A program made the translations under genes and the position numbers. Positions 27,249 through 35,217 of a DNA stretch of 64,000 bases are shown here, in pieces. Origin of the DNA: Streptomyces kanamyceticus (lineage in GTDB: Bacteria > Actinomycetota > Actinomycetes > Streptomycetales > Streptomycetaceae); NCBI RefSeq assembly GCF_008704495.1, contig NZ_CP023699.1, positions 3,410,001-3,474,000 on the forward strand, given 5' to 3'. How positions within the stretch are numbered: position 1 is the first letter of the stretch; every line of letters begins with the position of its first letter. A model generated the notes under the pieces. It had not been told where the DNA came from. It worked only from the letters and a program-made list of their open reading frames with translations, and ran no database searches.

Positions 27249-28138
27249 CTCCGGCCGCGCCGGTGCGGGTGGCCCTCGCCCAGACGGTGAGCGCGCTGCC
27301 GGAGGGCGGCGGCTGGGCCTACGAGCCGAAGTTCGACGGGCACCGCCTGGTCGTGCACCGCGCGGCGGACGGCCAGGTGACGCTCCAGGCGCGCTCCGGG
27401 CGCCTGGTCACGACCGCCTTCCCCGACCTCGTGGAGGCGGCGGCCGCGCTGCCCGCGGGCACGGTCCTGGACGGCGAGGTCGTGGTGTGGACCGAGGGGC
27501 GCATCGACTTCGCCGCCGTACAGCGGCGGGCCGCGGCGACCCAGTCGCGCGCCGCCCAGCTCGCCAGGACCCTGCCCGCCTCGTACGCCGCCTTCGACCT
27601 GCTCACCGAGGACGGCGAGGACCGCCGGGGCATGCCCTACGAGGAACGCCGTGCCCGTCTCGTACGACTGCTCGAACCGCTCGGGCCTCCCCTCCAGGCG
27701 GTCCCCTCGACGACCGACCGCGCACTGGCCCTGACCTGGTACGAGACACTGCCCGCGACCGGCGTCGAGGGTCTGGTGATCAAGCGGCTCGACGGCGCGT
27801 ACCGGGGCGGCACGCGCGCGTGGCTGAAGCTGCGGCACAGCGACACCCGCGACGCGGTGGTCGTCGGCTGCACCGGAAACCCCGCGCACCCCCGCGCCCT
27901 GGTCCTCGTCCTGCCCGGCGACGGCACCCCGGTGGTGTCGTCCCCGCTCTCCCCCGCGGTACGGACGGCCGCGGCCCGGGCGCTGCCCGCACCGGCGGGC
28001 GAGGGCGTCGCGACGGCGATCGGCATCGGCGACGTGACGTACGCGGCGCTGCCCGCGGAGCCGGTGGTCCTCGTCGAGGTGCGGCGGAACACGACGCGGC
28101 ACGCTACGGCGGTCGTGGTGCGGTTCCGTGACGCGTGA
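27245..28138 (+). CDS. ATP-dependent DNA ligase (LigD ligase domain as a separate protein)
   Basis: 297 residues. The nucleotidyltransferase motif I is YEPKFDGHRL with the adenylated Lys near residue 29; later motifs DGEVVVW, SYAAFDLL, EGLVIKRLDGAYRGG and WLKLRH correspond to motifs III-V, followed by an OB-fold domain with VEVRRNTTRHATAVVVRF. There is no phosphoesterase domain. With Ku and the upstream polymerase it makes a complete two-subunit equivalent of LigD. The start overlaps the polymerase stop by four bases, so the two should be made in equal amounts. Confidence 0.94.
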   Translation: MTPAAPVRVALAQTVSALPEGGGWAYEPKFDGHRLVVHRAADGQVTLQARSGRLVTTAFPDLVEAAAALPAGTVLDGEVVVWTEGRIDFAAVQRRAAATQSRAAQLARTLPASYAAFDLLTEDGEDRRGMPYEERRARLVRLLEPLGPPLQAVPSTTDRALALTWYETLPATGVEGLVIKRLDGAYRGGTRAWLKLRHSDTRDAVVVGCTGNPAHPRALVLVLPGDGTPVVSSPLSPAVRTAAARALPAPAGEGVATAIGIGDVTYAALPAEPVVLVEVRRNTTRHATAVVVRFRDA

Positions 28139-28153
28139 CCGGCATCACTACTA

Positions 28154-28212
28154 ATCAAGTTTGACCAGATCGACTTCGTGGCATATCTTCTCCGTCAGTA
28201 GTCAAACTTGAT
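28154..28212 (+). promoter_or_regulatory. Promoter flanked by two inverted operator copies, upstream of the NTF2-like gene
   Basis: ATCAAGTTTGAC (28154-28165) recurs as the perfect reverse complement GTCAAACTTGAT (28201-28212). Each copy also holds an internal dyad TCAA-N2-TTGA. The first copy overlaps a consensus-like -35 TTGACC (28161-28166), spaced 17 bp from -10 TATCTT (28184-28189). The second copy lies where transcription would start. A repressor bound at both would block the promoter. GAGGAG precedes the GTG at 28243. Confidence 0.8.
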
Positions 28213-28242
28213 GAATCGCTGAATCACCGAAGAGGAGACCGC

Positions 28243-28671
28243 GTGACCTTTCTTCCCGAGACCGGATACGTGCCGACCGACGAGGACCGCGCGAGCCTGG
28301 ACGCCTGGTTCGCCGCCTACGACGCGCACAGCGCGCGGCGCGACGTGGAGCGCATGGCCGACCTGGCCGTCTTCCCGCTCAACCTGGTCAGCGACGACTC
28401 CGCGGGCGACGGGCGGTCCGCACAGTGGGACCGGGAGCAGTTCGTGGGCACCATGACGCACGTGATGGGAGAGGGCGGCGAGGACATCACCTTCGAGTCC
28501 ACGCGCACGCCCGTCTTCCTCTCCCCGGCGATGGCCGTCGTCTTCACCGACTCGGTGATGACGGCGAACGGCGAGAAGCAGCAGCTGCGGTACGCCGACA
28601 TCCTGATCAGGCGCGGTGGGTCCTGGGCCTTCCAGACCATGATCCAGGGCGGCTGGGGGGACAACTTGTAG
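28243..28671 (+). CDS. NTF2/SnoaL-like small protein
   Basis: 142 residues from a GTG with GAGGAG upstream. The pattern LDAWFAAYDAHSARRDVERMADLAVFPLNLV, then FESTRTPVFLSPAMAVVFTDS and QQLRYADILIRRGGSWAFQTM, is the alpha+beta cone fold of NTF2/SnoaL/DUF4440 proteins. These act as small-molecule cyclases, isomerases or binding proteins, and no active-site assignment is possible here. It is monocistronic and stands behind the best-defined regulated promoter of the window, so expression probably depends on an inducer. Confidence 0.7.
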   Translation: MTFLPETGYVPTDEDRASLDAWFAAYDAHSARRDVERMADLAVFPLNLVSDDSAGDGRSAQWDREQFVGTMTHVMGEGGEDITFESTRTPVFLSPAMAVVFTDSVMTANGEKQQLRYADILIRRGGSWAFQTMIQGGWGDNL

Positions 28672-28693
28672 CCGCCACCGGTACCACGAGCGG

Positions 28694-29503
28694 TCAGACC
28701 CGCCGCCAGGTGCGGCGGTCCCTGGCCAGTGCGTGCAGCGCCTCCACGTCGGCCGGTTTCAGCACACCGCCCAGGTGCGCGAGGCCCGGCAGGTCCGGCT
28801 CGCGCAGGACCCGCACGTCGCGCGGCGGCGCCGCGAGGTGCAGGTCCACCGCGCCGGTCCCGGCGATGGCGAGGACGGGGCGGACCTCCGCCGTCAGCGC
28901 GAAGGAGGCGCGGCCCGCGTCGGAGCGCAGCCCGCGAAGCAGCGGTACGGGGTCGCCGCGGCCGACCGTCACCAGCGGGTCCGCGATGCGCACCCGCTGC
29001 TTGCGGACGGCGAGGGTGCCCACGCAGAACAGGCCGCCGGGGCCGATAAGCAGATGGTGGACGCGGGCGCCGCCGGGCAGCGGGATCGAGTGGAGCACGC
29101 GCCAGCCCGCGCCTTCGAGCCCGTCCAGGGCGTCACCGACGGCCTTCTCGCCGACGAGCGCGCGGTACCTGGCGTCGGCACGCATCCTGCGGGGCACCAC
29201 AGGATCGCGCTCCAGGGCGACCCGCAGGGCCTCGCCGGGGCGGTTCGGCGCGAGGTCGTCGTCGGGGTGCAGCGCCAGGCGGGCCATCTCGACGGGGGTC
29301 GGCACCGGTGGCGGACCCACCGTGACCTGGCCGGTGAGGAAGGGTCCGAGGGCGTCGAGCACCTCCACCTCGCGGTCCTCGCTCAGCAGGTTCACCCGGG
29401 ACGCCTCCCGGTCGTACCACGCCACGTTCCTGCCGTCGGCGAGGCAGACGTACAGCCGCTCCTGACCATGCCGCCAAGCCGGTACGACGCGCAGTCCGCT
29501 CAT
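28694..29503 (-). CDS. NERD domain protein
   Basis: 269 residues. The central segment ALVGEKAVGDALDGLEGAGW, VLHSIPLPGGARVHHLLIGPGGLFCVGTL is the nuclease-related (NERD) core; the tail contains ADVEALHALARDRRTW. The N-terminal 100 residues (RLYVCLADGRNVAWYDREA) form a separate small domain common in actinobacterial NERD proteins. The ATG at 29503 is preferred over a much longer frame because upstream codons are not protein-like; GAGGGGG and GGTGGTG precede it. Role unknown; nuclease activity is only a family-level suggestion. Confidence 0.8.
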   Translation of the reverse strand: MSGLRVVPAWRHGQERLYVCLADGRNVAWYDREASRVNLLSEDREVEVLDALGPFLTGQVTVGPPPVPTPVEMARLALHPDDDLAPNRPGEALRVALERDPVVPRRMRADARYRALVGEKAVGDALDGLEGAGWRVLHSIPLPGGARVHHLLIGPGGLFCVGTLAVRKQRVRIADPLVTVGRGDPVPLLRGLRSDAGRASFALTAEVRPVLAIAGTGAVDLHLAAPPRDVRVLREPDLPGLAHLGGVLKPADVEALHALARDRRTWRRV

Positions 29504-29768
29504 GCACCACCACCCCCTCGACCATGGGAGCAGGCCGGACCGCCCGGGGGCAAGAACCCGTTGGGGGCAAAGAGAAGTTGGGGCGTTTTTGCGCCGACTT
29601 CGACCGGTCCCTCTGCGATGTCCCTCCGGTCCCGTAACGGCACTGCCTGCACAGCTATGGCGGGCTGTTACGTAGCCGGTGAATTGCCGCAATGGCTGAC
29701 ATCTAACTTCGTAGCTGTCCACCCGATCGCACCGGAGCGACCAGCCGACAGACCGTAAGGAACGTCCC

Positions 29769-30338
29769 GTGAGCACCCACCGCCGCCACACCCTCCTCCG
29801 TACCGCCGCCGTCTCCGCCCTCGCCGGTGGCGCACTGCTCATACCGGTGGCGGGCGCCTTCGCGGACTCGCCCTCGGCCGAGCCGACCGCCTCGCCGACC
29901 GCCTCACAGTCGCCCGACAAGACCGACAAGCCGAGCGACAAGCGGGGGCCCGTCTTCGAGGTCACCCTCGGCAACGGCGCCAAGGCCAAGGTGCAGAACC
30001 GCGGCGGCGCGTACGTCGCGACGATCTCCGTCGACGGCAAGCAGATCGCGACCCTCTCCTCCACCCACTCGACCGTCACCCAGGGCGGCGTGCGGTACGA
30101 GCTCTACTCCTCCAACGGGCACATCGGCATCACCTACCTGAAGGGCAAGGACGGCAAGGACGGCAAGGACGGCAAGCACGACCAGAAGGTCACCCCGAGG
30201 GGCGGCGTCAAGGCCGGTGCCGAGGGCGTGCACAGCGCGAGCGACCCCGCCTTCCTGGTGGCCGGTGGCGGCATGGCGGCGGCGGGCGCGGCGGGCCTCG
30301 GCTTCGCGATGCTGCGCCGCGGCCGCACGGACTCCTGA
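29769..30338 (+). CDS. Secreted surface protein with C-terminal membrane anchor, probable sortase partner
   Basis: 189 residues. Signal peptide (about 1-32, SALAGGALLIPVAGAFA), a Ser/Pro/Thr linker, a small beta domain (FEVTLGNGAKAKVQNRGGAY, ISVDGKQIATLSS), a charged collagen-like stretch KGKDGKDGKDGKDGK, and a C-terminal hydrophobic helix (FLVAGGGMAAAGAAGLGFAML) followed by RRGRTDS. This is the layout of cell-wall-sorted proteins, but no LPXTG or LAXTG motif precedes the helix; the residues there are SASDPA. AAGGAACG lies before the GTG start. A class F sortase follows after 37 bp, so it may be the sortase's dedicated substrate. Confidence 0.75.
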   Translation: MSTHRRHTLLRTAAVSALAGGALLIPVAGAFADSPSAEPTASPTASQSPDKTDKPSDKRGPVFEVTLGNGAKAKVQNRGGAYVATISVDGKQIATLSSTHSTVTQGGVRYELYSSNGHIGITYLKGKDGKDGKDGKHDQKVTPRGGVKAGAEGVHSASDPAFLVAGGGMAAAGAAGLGFAMLRRGRTDS

Positions 30339-30375
30339 ACCCCCGTCCCCCTCCCCCCTTCTCCCAGGAGCCCTC

Positions 30376-31035
30376 GTGAGCACCCCCACCGACTACGAGC
30401 CCGCCGAGACCCCCGAAGCCCGGCAGCGCCGTCACACCTTCCGCATCGCCGCGTCCGCGGCGCTCCTCGCGACCCTCGGCATCGGCCTGATCGCCTGCGG
30501 CCAGGGCGGCAAGGGCGACCCGGCACCCGACGTGAAGGTCAACAACGCGGCCGCCGCGCAGGCCAAGCGGGCGCCCGAGCCGCTGACGGCGGCCAAGCCG
30601 ACCGGCCTGCGGATCCCCTCGGCGGGCGTCGACGCCACGTCGATGCTCGACCTGGGCGTGGGCGCGGACAAGGAACTCGACGTACCGCCGGTGGACAAGG
30701 CCGACGAGCCCGGTTGGTGGACCGGCGGCGTCACGCCCGGCGAGAAGGGCGCGGCCGTGATCGTCGCGCACTACGACACGGCGAAGGGTCCCGCGCTGAT
30801 GAAGAACGTCGCGAAGGTCAAGGTCGGCGACACTGTCGAGGTGCCCCGCGCGGACGGCTCGACGGCGACGTTCAAGGTCCGCGAGATCCAGCAGGTCGAC
30901 AAGAAGGACTTCCCCACCAATAAGGTGTACGGAGCGACCGACCGGCCCGAGCTCCGCCTGCTGACCTGCGGCGGACCCATCGTGGACGGTCACCGCTCGG
31001 ACAACATCATTCTCTACGCCGACCTGGTGGCGTGA
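30376..31035 (+). CDS. Class F sortase
   Basis: 219 residues. A membrane anchor near residues 25-45 (AASAALLATLGIGLIACG) is followed by the sortase barrel: TGLRIPSAGVDATSML, GWWTGGVTPGEKGAAVIVAHYD with His132, LRLLTCGG with Cys198 and HRSDN with Arg207. These are the three catalytic residues. Sortases of this class are found in Actinobacteria and their transpeptidase substrates are poorly known. CAGGAG precedes the GTG start. It is downstream of the anchored surface protein, presumably co-transcribed. Confidence 0.92.
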   Translation: MSTPTDYEPAETPEARQRRHTFRIAASAALLATLGIGLIACGQGGKGDPAPDVKVNNAAAAQAKRAPEPLTAAKPTGLRIPSAGVDATSMLDLGVGADKELDVPPVDKADEPGWWTGGVTPGEKGAAVIVAHYDTAKGPALMKNVAKVKVGDTVEVPRADGSTATFKVREIQQVDKKDFPTNKVYGATDRPELRLLTCGGPIVDGHRSDNIILYADLVA

Positions 31036-31086
31036 CACCGGGACCGGTGCCACGACAGGCCGCGCCCCGCGGCAGGCAGGAGTGCA

Positions 31087-31857
31087 GTGAACCGCAGTCG
31101 GCTCGCGCTCGCCGCGGCCCTCACCGCGGCCGCCGCGCTCCTCGTCGGCGGCTGCGGCGACCCGGGCGGACCGCGCGGGGCCGGGGCGACACCGACCGCC
31201 GAGGGCCCCACCCACCTCTGGCCCGACCTGCCGCCGCCGTCCGCGCCCGCCGAGGACTACGGCGCGATAGAGGCCGTGAAGGTCACGGGCGTCAAGGTGC
31301 CCGGCGGCGATCTGCACAAGGTCGACCCGGCCGACGTCGTGCGCGTGGACTTCATCCAGAACCCGGGGACGTACGAACCCTCCGACACCGCCTACAAGAA
31401 GACCGTCGAGCGGCTCAAGGACTGCGCCGCCGACAACTCGGGCGGGACGGGGCGCTGCCCGGTCCTCAAGGCGTACTACCGCGATCTGACCGGCGACGGC
31501 AAGGACGATCTGATCGTCGGCATCTCGACGCCCGACGACAACCTCGACATCCGTGTGTACGCCGAGGAGGACCGGCGGCTCACCCAGATCATGGAGATGA
31601 GCGACGCCGTGCTCGGCGTCGAACTGGCCGGGCGCGACCTGATCATCCGGGCCATCTCCAGCCTGCCGGGGTACGAGTACCACACCGTCTGGTCCTGGGA
31701 CTCGCACCAGAAGACGATGCTGCCGACCAGCGACGAGATCGTTCGCTCCGCGAACGCGTCTCGCCCCAAGTCGCTTCCGTCAAAGGCTTCCGATGCGCCT
31801 TCCTCCCGGAGTCCCCGGCAGTCCCCCTCCGCGTCCGCCCCGGACGACGGCCGATGA
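31087..31857 (+). CDS. Lipoprotein upstream of a sensor kinase
   Basis: 256 residues from a GTG with AGGAG upstream. The signal sequence ends in the lipobox LLVGGC (Cys near 23). The mature part has VKVTGVKVPGGDLHKVDPADVVRVDF and KAYYRDLTGDGKDDLIVGIS, an FG-GAP-like Asp-rich loop, then VWSWDSHQKTMLPTSDEIVR and a Ser/Pro tail. Its stop overlaps the kinase start (ATGA). The arrangement recalls CseA, a lipoprotein that tunes the CseC sensor kinase in Streptomyces; homology to CseA is not proven here. It may sense envelope stress for the kinase. Confidence 0.75.
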   Translation: MNRSRLALAAALTAAAALLVGGCGDPGGPRGAGATPTAEGPTHLWPDLPPPSAPAEDYGAIEAVKVTGVKVPGGDLHKVDPADVVRVDFIQNPGTYEPSDTAYKKTVERLKDCAADNSGGTGRCPVLKAYYRDLTGDGKDDLIVGISTPDDNLDIRVYAEEDRRLTQIMEMSDAVLGVELAGRDLIIRAISSLPGYEYHTVWSWDSHQKTMLPTSDEIVRSANASRPKSLPSKASDAPSSRSPRQSPSASAPDDGR

Positions 31858-33167
31858 GCCGCCGACCGCCGCGCGGGCCGCGGCTGCCCGCCTGGACGGC
31901 GACGCTCACCTGGAAGGCCGCCGTCTTCATCACGGTGATGTGCTGCGGGCTCGCCGCGATGCTCGGCGCACTCGTGCACGTCTCGGTGACCAACCAGACC
32001 GTGGGCCAGGCCCGCGAACGCGCGCTCATCCGCCTCAAGGACGTCACCGAGCGGTACGAGGCGGGCGACCGGCTCGGCCCCGGCGCGGGCGTCGACCCGA
32101 AGGGCCTGCCCGAAAGCCTGCGCGACCTCGCGGTGAGCGGGCAGCGCGCCACGATGGTCGCGGCGCACGAGTCCCGGCCCACCATGTGGGCCGCCGGACC
32201 CGCCGACGGCGGCCGCGCCATCGCCGTCCAGGTCGACTACGCGCAGGGCGCCCGCACCATCGACGGCCTCGACCGGGCCATCCTCGGCTCCTCCGTCCTG
32301 GCGATCGGCGCGACGCTGCTCGTCGGCGCGTTCGCGGTGACCCGCGTGACGCGGCGCCTGCACCTGACGGCGCAGGTGGCCAGGAAGATCAGCGCGGGCG
32401 ACCTCGACGCGCGCGTCAACGACCCGCACTCGGGCCCCTCCGCCCAGGGCACGCCGCGCCACCAGGACGAGGTCGCCGCGGTGGCCGGGGCCCTGGACAC
32501 CATGGCGTCCTCGCTGCAGGGCAAGCTCCTGAGCGAGCAGCGGTTCACCGCGGACGTGGCGCACGAGCTGCGCACCCCGCTGACCGGGCTGCACGCGGCG
32601 GCCGAGCTGCTGCCGCCGGGGCGGCCGACCGAGCTGGTGCGCGACCGGGTCGCCGCGCTGCGCACGCTGACCGAGGACCTCCTGGAGATCTCGCGGCTCG
32701 ACGCGAAGAGCGAGCGGGTGGACCTCGACGCCCACCGGCTCGCTCCACTGGCGGAACGGGTGGTGCGCTCTTCGGGACCCGGCACGGAGCTCGTCGTCGT
32801 ACGCGACGTGTGCGTGGAGACCGACCGGCGGCGCCTGGAGCGGGTGCTCGGGAACCTGGTCGCCAACGCGCTCAAGCACGGGCGGGAGCCGGTGCTCGTG
32901 ACCGTCGACGGGCCCGTGGTCACCGTGCGGGACCACGGGGACGGTTACCCGGACTACCTCCTGGAGCACGGCCCTCAGCGGTTCCGCACGGAGGGCACGA
33001 CCAAGGGGCACGGTCTTGGCCTCACCATCGCGCTGGGTCAGACGCGGGTGCTGGGCGCCCGGCTGACGTTCGCCAACGCCCCCGACGGGGGCGCGGTCGC
33101 CTCTTTGCGACTGCCGCACGAGGAACCGCCCGAGCCGGACGCGAACGAGAACAGGGGCGCCCCGTAA
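31854..33167 (+). CDS. Orphan sensor histidine kinase
   Basis: 437 residues. TM1 (about 22-44, VFITVMCCGLAAMLGALVHV), an external loop, TM2 (about 142-165, AILGSSVLAIGATLLVGAF), HAMP (RKISAGDLDARVND), a HisKA box FTADVAHELRTPLTGLHAAA, N box LGNLVANALKHG, and G boxes VRDHGDGYP and TKGHGLGLTIA. It is a complete kinase, but no response regulator gene is adjacent: the lipoprotein gene takes that place upstream, and a terminator follows. Its stop codon (33165-33167) lies inside a dispersed intergenic repeat, which thus supplies the last codons. Confidence 0.9.
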   Translation: MSRRPPRGPRLPAWTATLTWKAAVFITVMCCGLAAMLGALVHVSVTNQTVGQARERALIRLKDVTERYEAGDRLGPGAGVDPKGLPESLRDLAVSGQRATMVAAHESRPTMWAAGPADGGRAIAVQVDYAQGARTIDGLDRAILGSSVLAIGATLLVGAFAVTRVTRRLHLTAQVARKISAGDLDARVNDPHSGPSAQGTPRHQDEVAAVAGALDTMASSLQGKLLSEQRFTADVAHELRTPLTGLHAAAELLPPGRPTELVRDRVAALRTLTEDLLEISRLDAKSERVDLDAHRLAPLAERVVRSSGPGTELVVVRDVCVETDRRRLERVLGNLVANALKHGREPVLVTVDGPVVTVRDHGDGYPDYLLEHGPQRFRTEGTTKGHGLGLTIALGQTRVLGARLTFANAPDGGAVASLRLPHEEPPEPDANENRGAP

Positions 33168-33294
33168 GGGGCGCGGGGAACTGCGCGCTCAGCGCGCGAA
33201 GGGCCGCAGTCGCGTCTGCCGAGCAACCCGGCAGACGCGACTGCGGCTTTTCTGTGGTTGCTCGCGCAGCTCCCCGTGCCCCTTACGGGGCACC
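33154..33294 (+). terminator. Nested long inverted repeat with 19-bp terminator stem
   Basis: GCCGCAGTCGCGTCTGCCG (33203-33221) pairs perfectly with its complement at 33229-33247 over a 7-base loop (33222-33228) and is followed by TTTTCT, the clearest intrinsic terminator in the window. Outside it, two inverted copies of the dispersed repeat (33154-33188 and 33256-33294, core ggggcgcggggaactgcgcg) extend the pairing, so nearly the whole 140-bp stretch can fold as one hairpin. Confidence 0.9.
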
Positions 33295-33390
33295 TCCGCG
33301 CGGCACAGCATGTGGCGTTGCATGCACCATGCGCCACTTTTACGGTGAATTGCGGCTTAAGCGACGCCGCAACACCCCCGAGGAGGCCCC

Positions 33391-33750
33391 ATGTCCCTGC
33401 GGAGCACACGCACCGCCACCCGGCTAGGCATACTCGCCGCCGGCGGCGCCCTCGCCGCGCTGACCGTCGCCGGTCCCGCCGCCGCCCTGGACGGCTCGAA
33501 CAACGGCCACCCGCCCGTATACAAGGGCCGCGTCACCGCCAAGTCCGGGCTCCTGCTGCGCGACGCCCCGACCCGCGGCAGCCGCGTGGTCCGCAGCGAG
33601 CCGTACGGCAAGGTCGTCACCATCTTCTGCAAGACGACCGGCGACACCGTGGGCCGCAACAACCTCTGGTACCTCCTCACGGACGGGACCTGGGCGTGGG
33701 GCGCCGCGCACTACATCGCCAACATCGGACAGGCCCCGCGCTGGTGCTGA
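33391..33750 (+). CDS. Small secreted SH3-like protein
   Basis: 119 residues. A Tat-free signal peptide (about 1-32, LGILAAGGALAALTVAGPAAA) precedes a bacterial SH3-like domain (YKGRVTAKSGLLLRDAPTRGS, SEPYGKVVTIFCKTTGDTV, LWYLLTDGTWAWGAAHYIAN) with two Cys that could form a disulphide. Such proteins are abundant in the Streptomyces secretome; binding to the cell wall is likely but unproved. GAGGAGG precedes the ATG. It has its own promoter region after the strong terminator. Confidence 0.82.
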   Translation: MSLRSTRTATRLGILAAGGALAALTVAGPAAALDGSNNGHPPVYKGRVTAKSGLLLRDAPTRGSRVVRSEPYGKVVTIFCKTTGDTVGRNNLWYLLTDGTWAWGAAHYIANIGQAPRWC

Positions 33751-33825
33751 ACGTCGACATAGTCGACATAAGCGGACTTTAGGTCCTGTCACTTGCTACG
33801 TTCCCGGCATGACCGGAACACGGGC

Positions 33826-35217
33826 ATGACCGGAACAAGAGCGGGCACGGCATCCACCGTGGTCCCCGCTGTCCGCGTCCCCCGGCGCCGTGGCACCGAA
33901 CTCGCCCTGCTCGTCGTCGCCGTCCTGCTCTCCGTGTACGGCTACTGCGACGTCGGGCTCGCCAGGAACGGCACCGTCCCGCCCGGCGCCGCCGGATACG
34001 GCGCCGGGCTCGGCGTGCTCGCGCTCCTCGCGCACCTCGCCGTCCGCTTCCGCGCCCCGTACGCCGATCCGCTGCTCCTGCCGATCGCGGTGCTCCTCAA
34101 CGGCCTCGGGCTCGTCCTCATCTACCGGCTCGACCTGGAGACCCCCAGCGACGAGGCGGCGCCCACCCAGCTGATCTGGTCGACCATCGGCGTCGGGCTC
34201 TTCATCGCCGTCGTGCTCGTCCTGCGCGACCACCGCGTACTGCAGCGCTACGCCTATCTCTCCGTCGTCACCGCACTGGTCCTGATGATCGTGCCGATCT
34301 TCTTCCCCGCCGTGAACGGCGCCCGGATCTGGATCAGGATCGGCGGCTTCTCCATCCAGCCCGGCGAGTTCGCCAAGATCCTGCTCGCGGTCTTCTTCGC
34401 CAGCTATCTGGCGGCCAACCGCAACGCGCTCGCCTACACCGGCCGCACCATCTGGCGGTTCAAGCGGCTCCAGCTGCCCACCGGACGCGTCCTCGGCCCC
34501 ATCGTCGCCATCTGGCTGCTCAGCGTGGGAGTCCTGGTCCTCGAACGCGACCTCGGCACCTCGCTGCTCTTCTTCGGGCTCTTCGTGATCCTGCTGTACG
34601 TCGCCACGGGGCGCACCGGCTGGATCGCGGTGGGCCTGCTGCTCGCCGCGCTCGGCGCGTTCGCGGTCGGCTCCCTCGAACCGCACGTGCACAGCCGCGT
34701 CACCGACTGGCTGCACCCCTTCGCCTCCATCGACGCGGGGCAGGGCCCCAACCAGCTCGCCCAGTCCCTCTTCGCCTTCGCGGCGGGCGGGATGCTCGGC
34801 ACCGGGCTCGGCGCGGGCCACTCCATCCTCATCGGCTTCGCCGCCAAGTCCGACTTCATCCTGGCGACGGCGGGCGAGGAACTGGGCCTCACGGGGCTCT
34901 GCGCGATCTTCCTGCTCTACGCCCTGCTCGTGGAGCGCGGCTACCGCGCGGGGCTCGCCCTGCGCGACTCCTTCGGGCGGCTGCTCGCCATCGGGCTCGC
35001 CTCGATCGTCGCGCTCCAGGTGTTCGTGATCGCGGGCGGCGTGATGGGGCTCATCCCGCTCACCGGCATGGCGATGCCGTTCCTCGCGCAGGGCGGTTCG
35101 TCGGTCGTCACCAACTGGATCATCGTGGCGCTGCTCATCCGGGTCAGCGACTCGGCGCGCGCCCAGCCCGTCGGCAACGCGGACAGGGCGGACAGGGCGG
35201 ACAAGGAGGCCAGGTGA
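33826..35217 (+). CDS. RodA/FtsW/SpoVE-family peptidoglycan glycosyltransferase (SEDS)
   Basis: 463 residues with about ten to twelve membrane helices. SEDS signatures: NGARIWIRIGGFSIQPGEFAK, LVLERDLGTSLLFFGLFV, TDWLHPFASIDAGQGPNQLAQSLFAFA, GTGLGAGHS, FILATAGEELGLTG and GMAMPFLAQGGSSVVTNW. It polymerises lipid II into glycan strands with a class B PBP partner, encoded by the next gene (stop/start overlap GTGA). The ATG at 33826 is chosen; an earlier ATG at 33809 is in another frame. The tail has a short acidic/basic repeat (RADRADK). Confidence 0.93.
   Translation: MTGTRAGTASTVVPAVRVPRRRGTELALLVVAVLLSVYGYCDVGLARNGTVPPGAAGYGAGLGVLALLAHLAVRFRAPYADPLLLPIAVLLNGLGLVLIYRLDLETPSDEAAPTQLIWSTIGVGLFIAVVLVLRDHRVLQRYAYLSVVTALVLMIVPIFFPAVNGARIWIRIGGFSIQPGEFAKILLAVFFASYLAANRNALAYTGRTIWRFKRLQLPTGRVLGPIVAIWLLSVGVLVLERDLGTSLLFFGLFVILLYVATGRTGWIAVGLLLAALGAFAVGSLEPHVHSRVTDWLHPFASIDAGQGPNQLAQSLFAFAAGGMLGTGLGAGHSILIGFAAKSDFILATAGEELGLTGLCAIFLLYALLVERGYRAGLALRDSFGRLLAIGLASIVALQVFVIAGGVMGLIPLTGMAMPFLAQGGSSVVTNWIIVALLIRVSDSARAQPVGNADRADRADKEAR

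Noticed and set aside
30145..30180. KDG repeats as a true collagen domain
   Set aside because: Only about five short triplets of Lys-Asp-Gly; too short for a stable triple helix, more likely a charged spacer.
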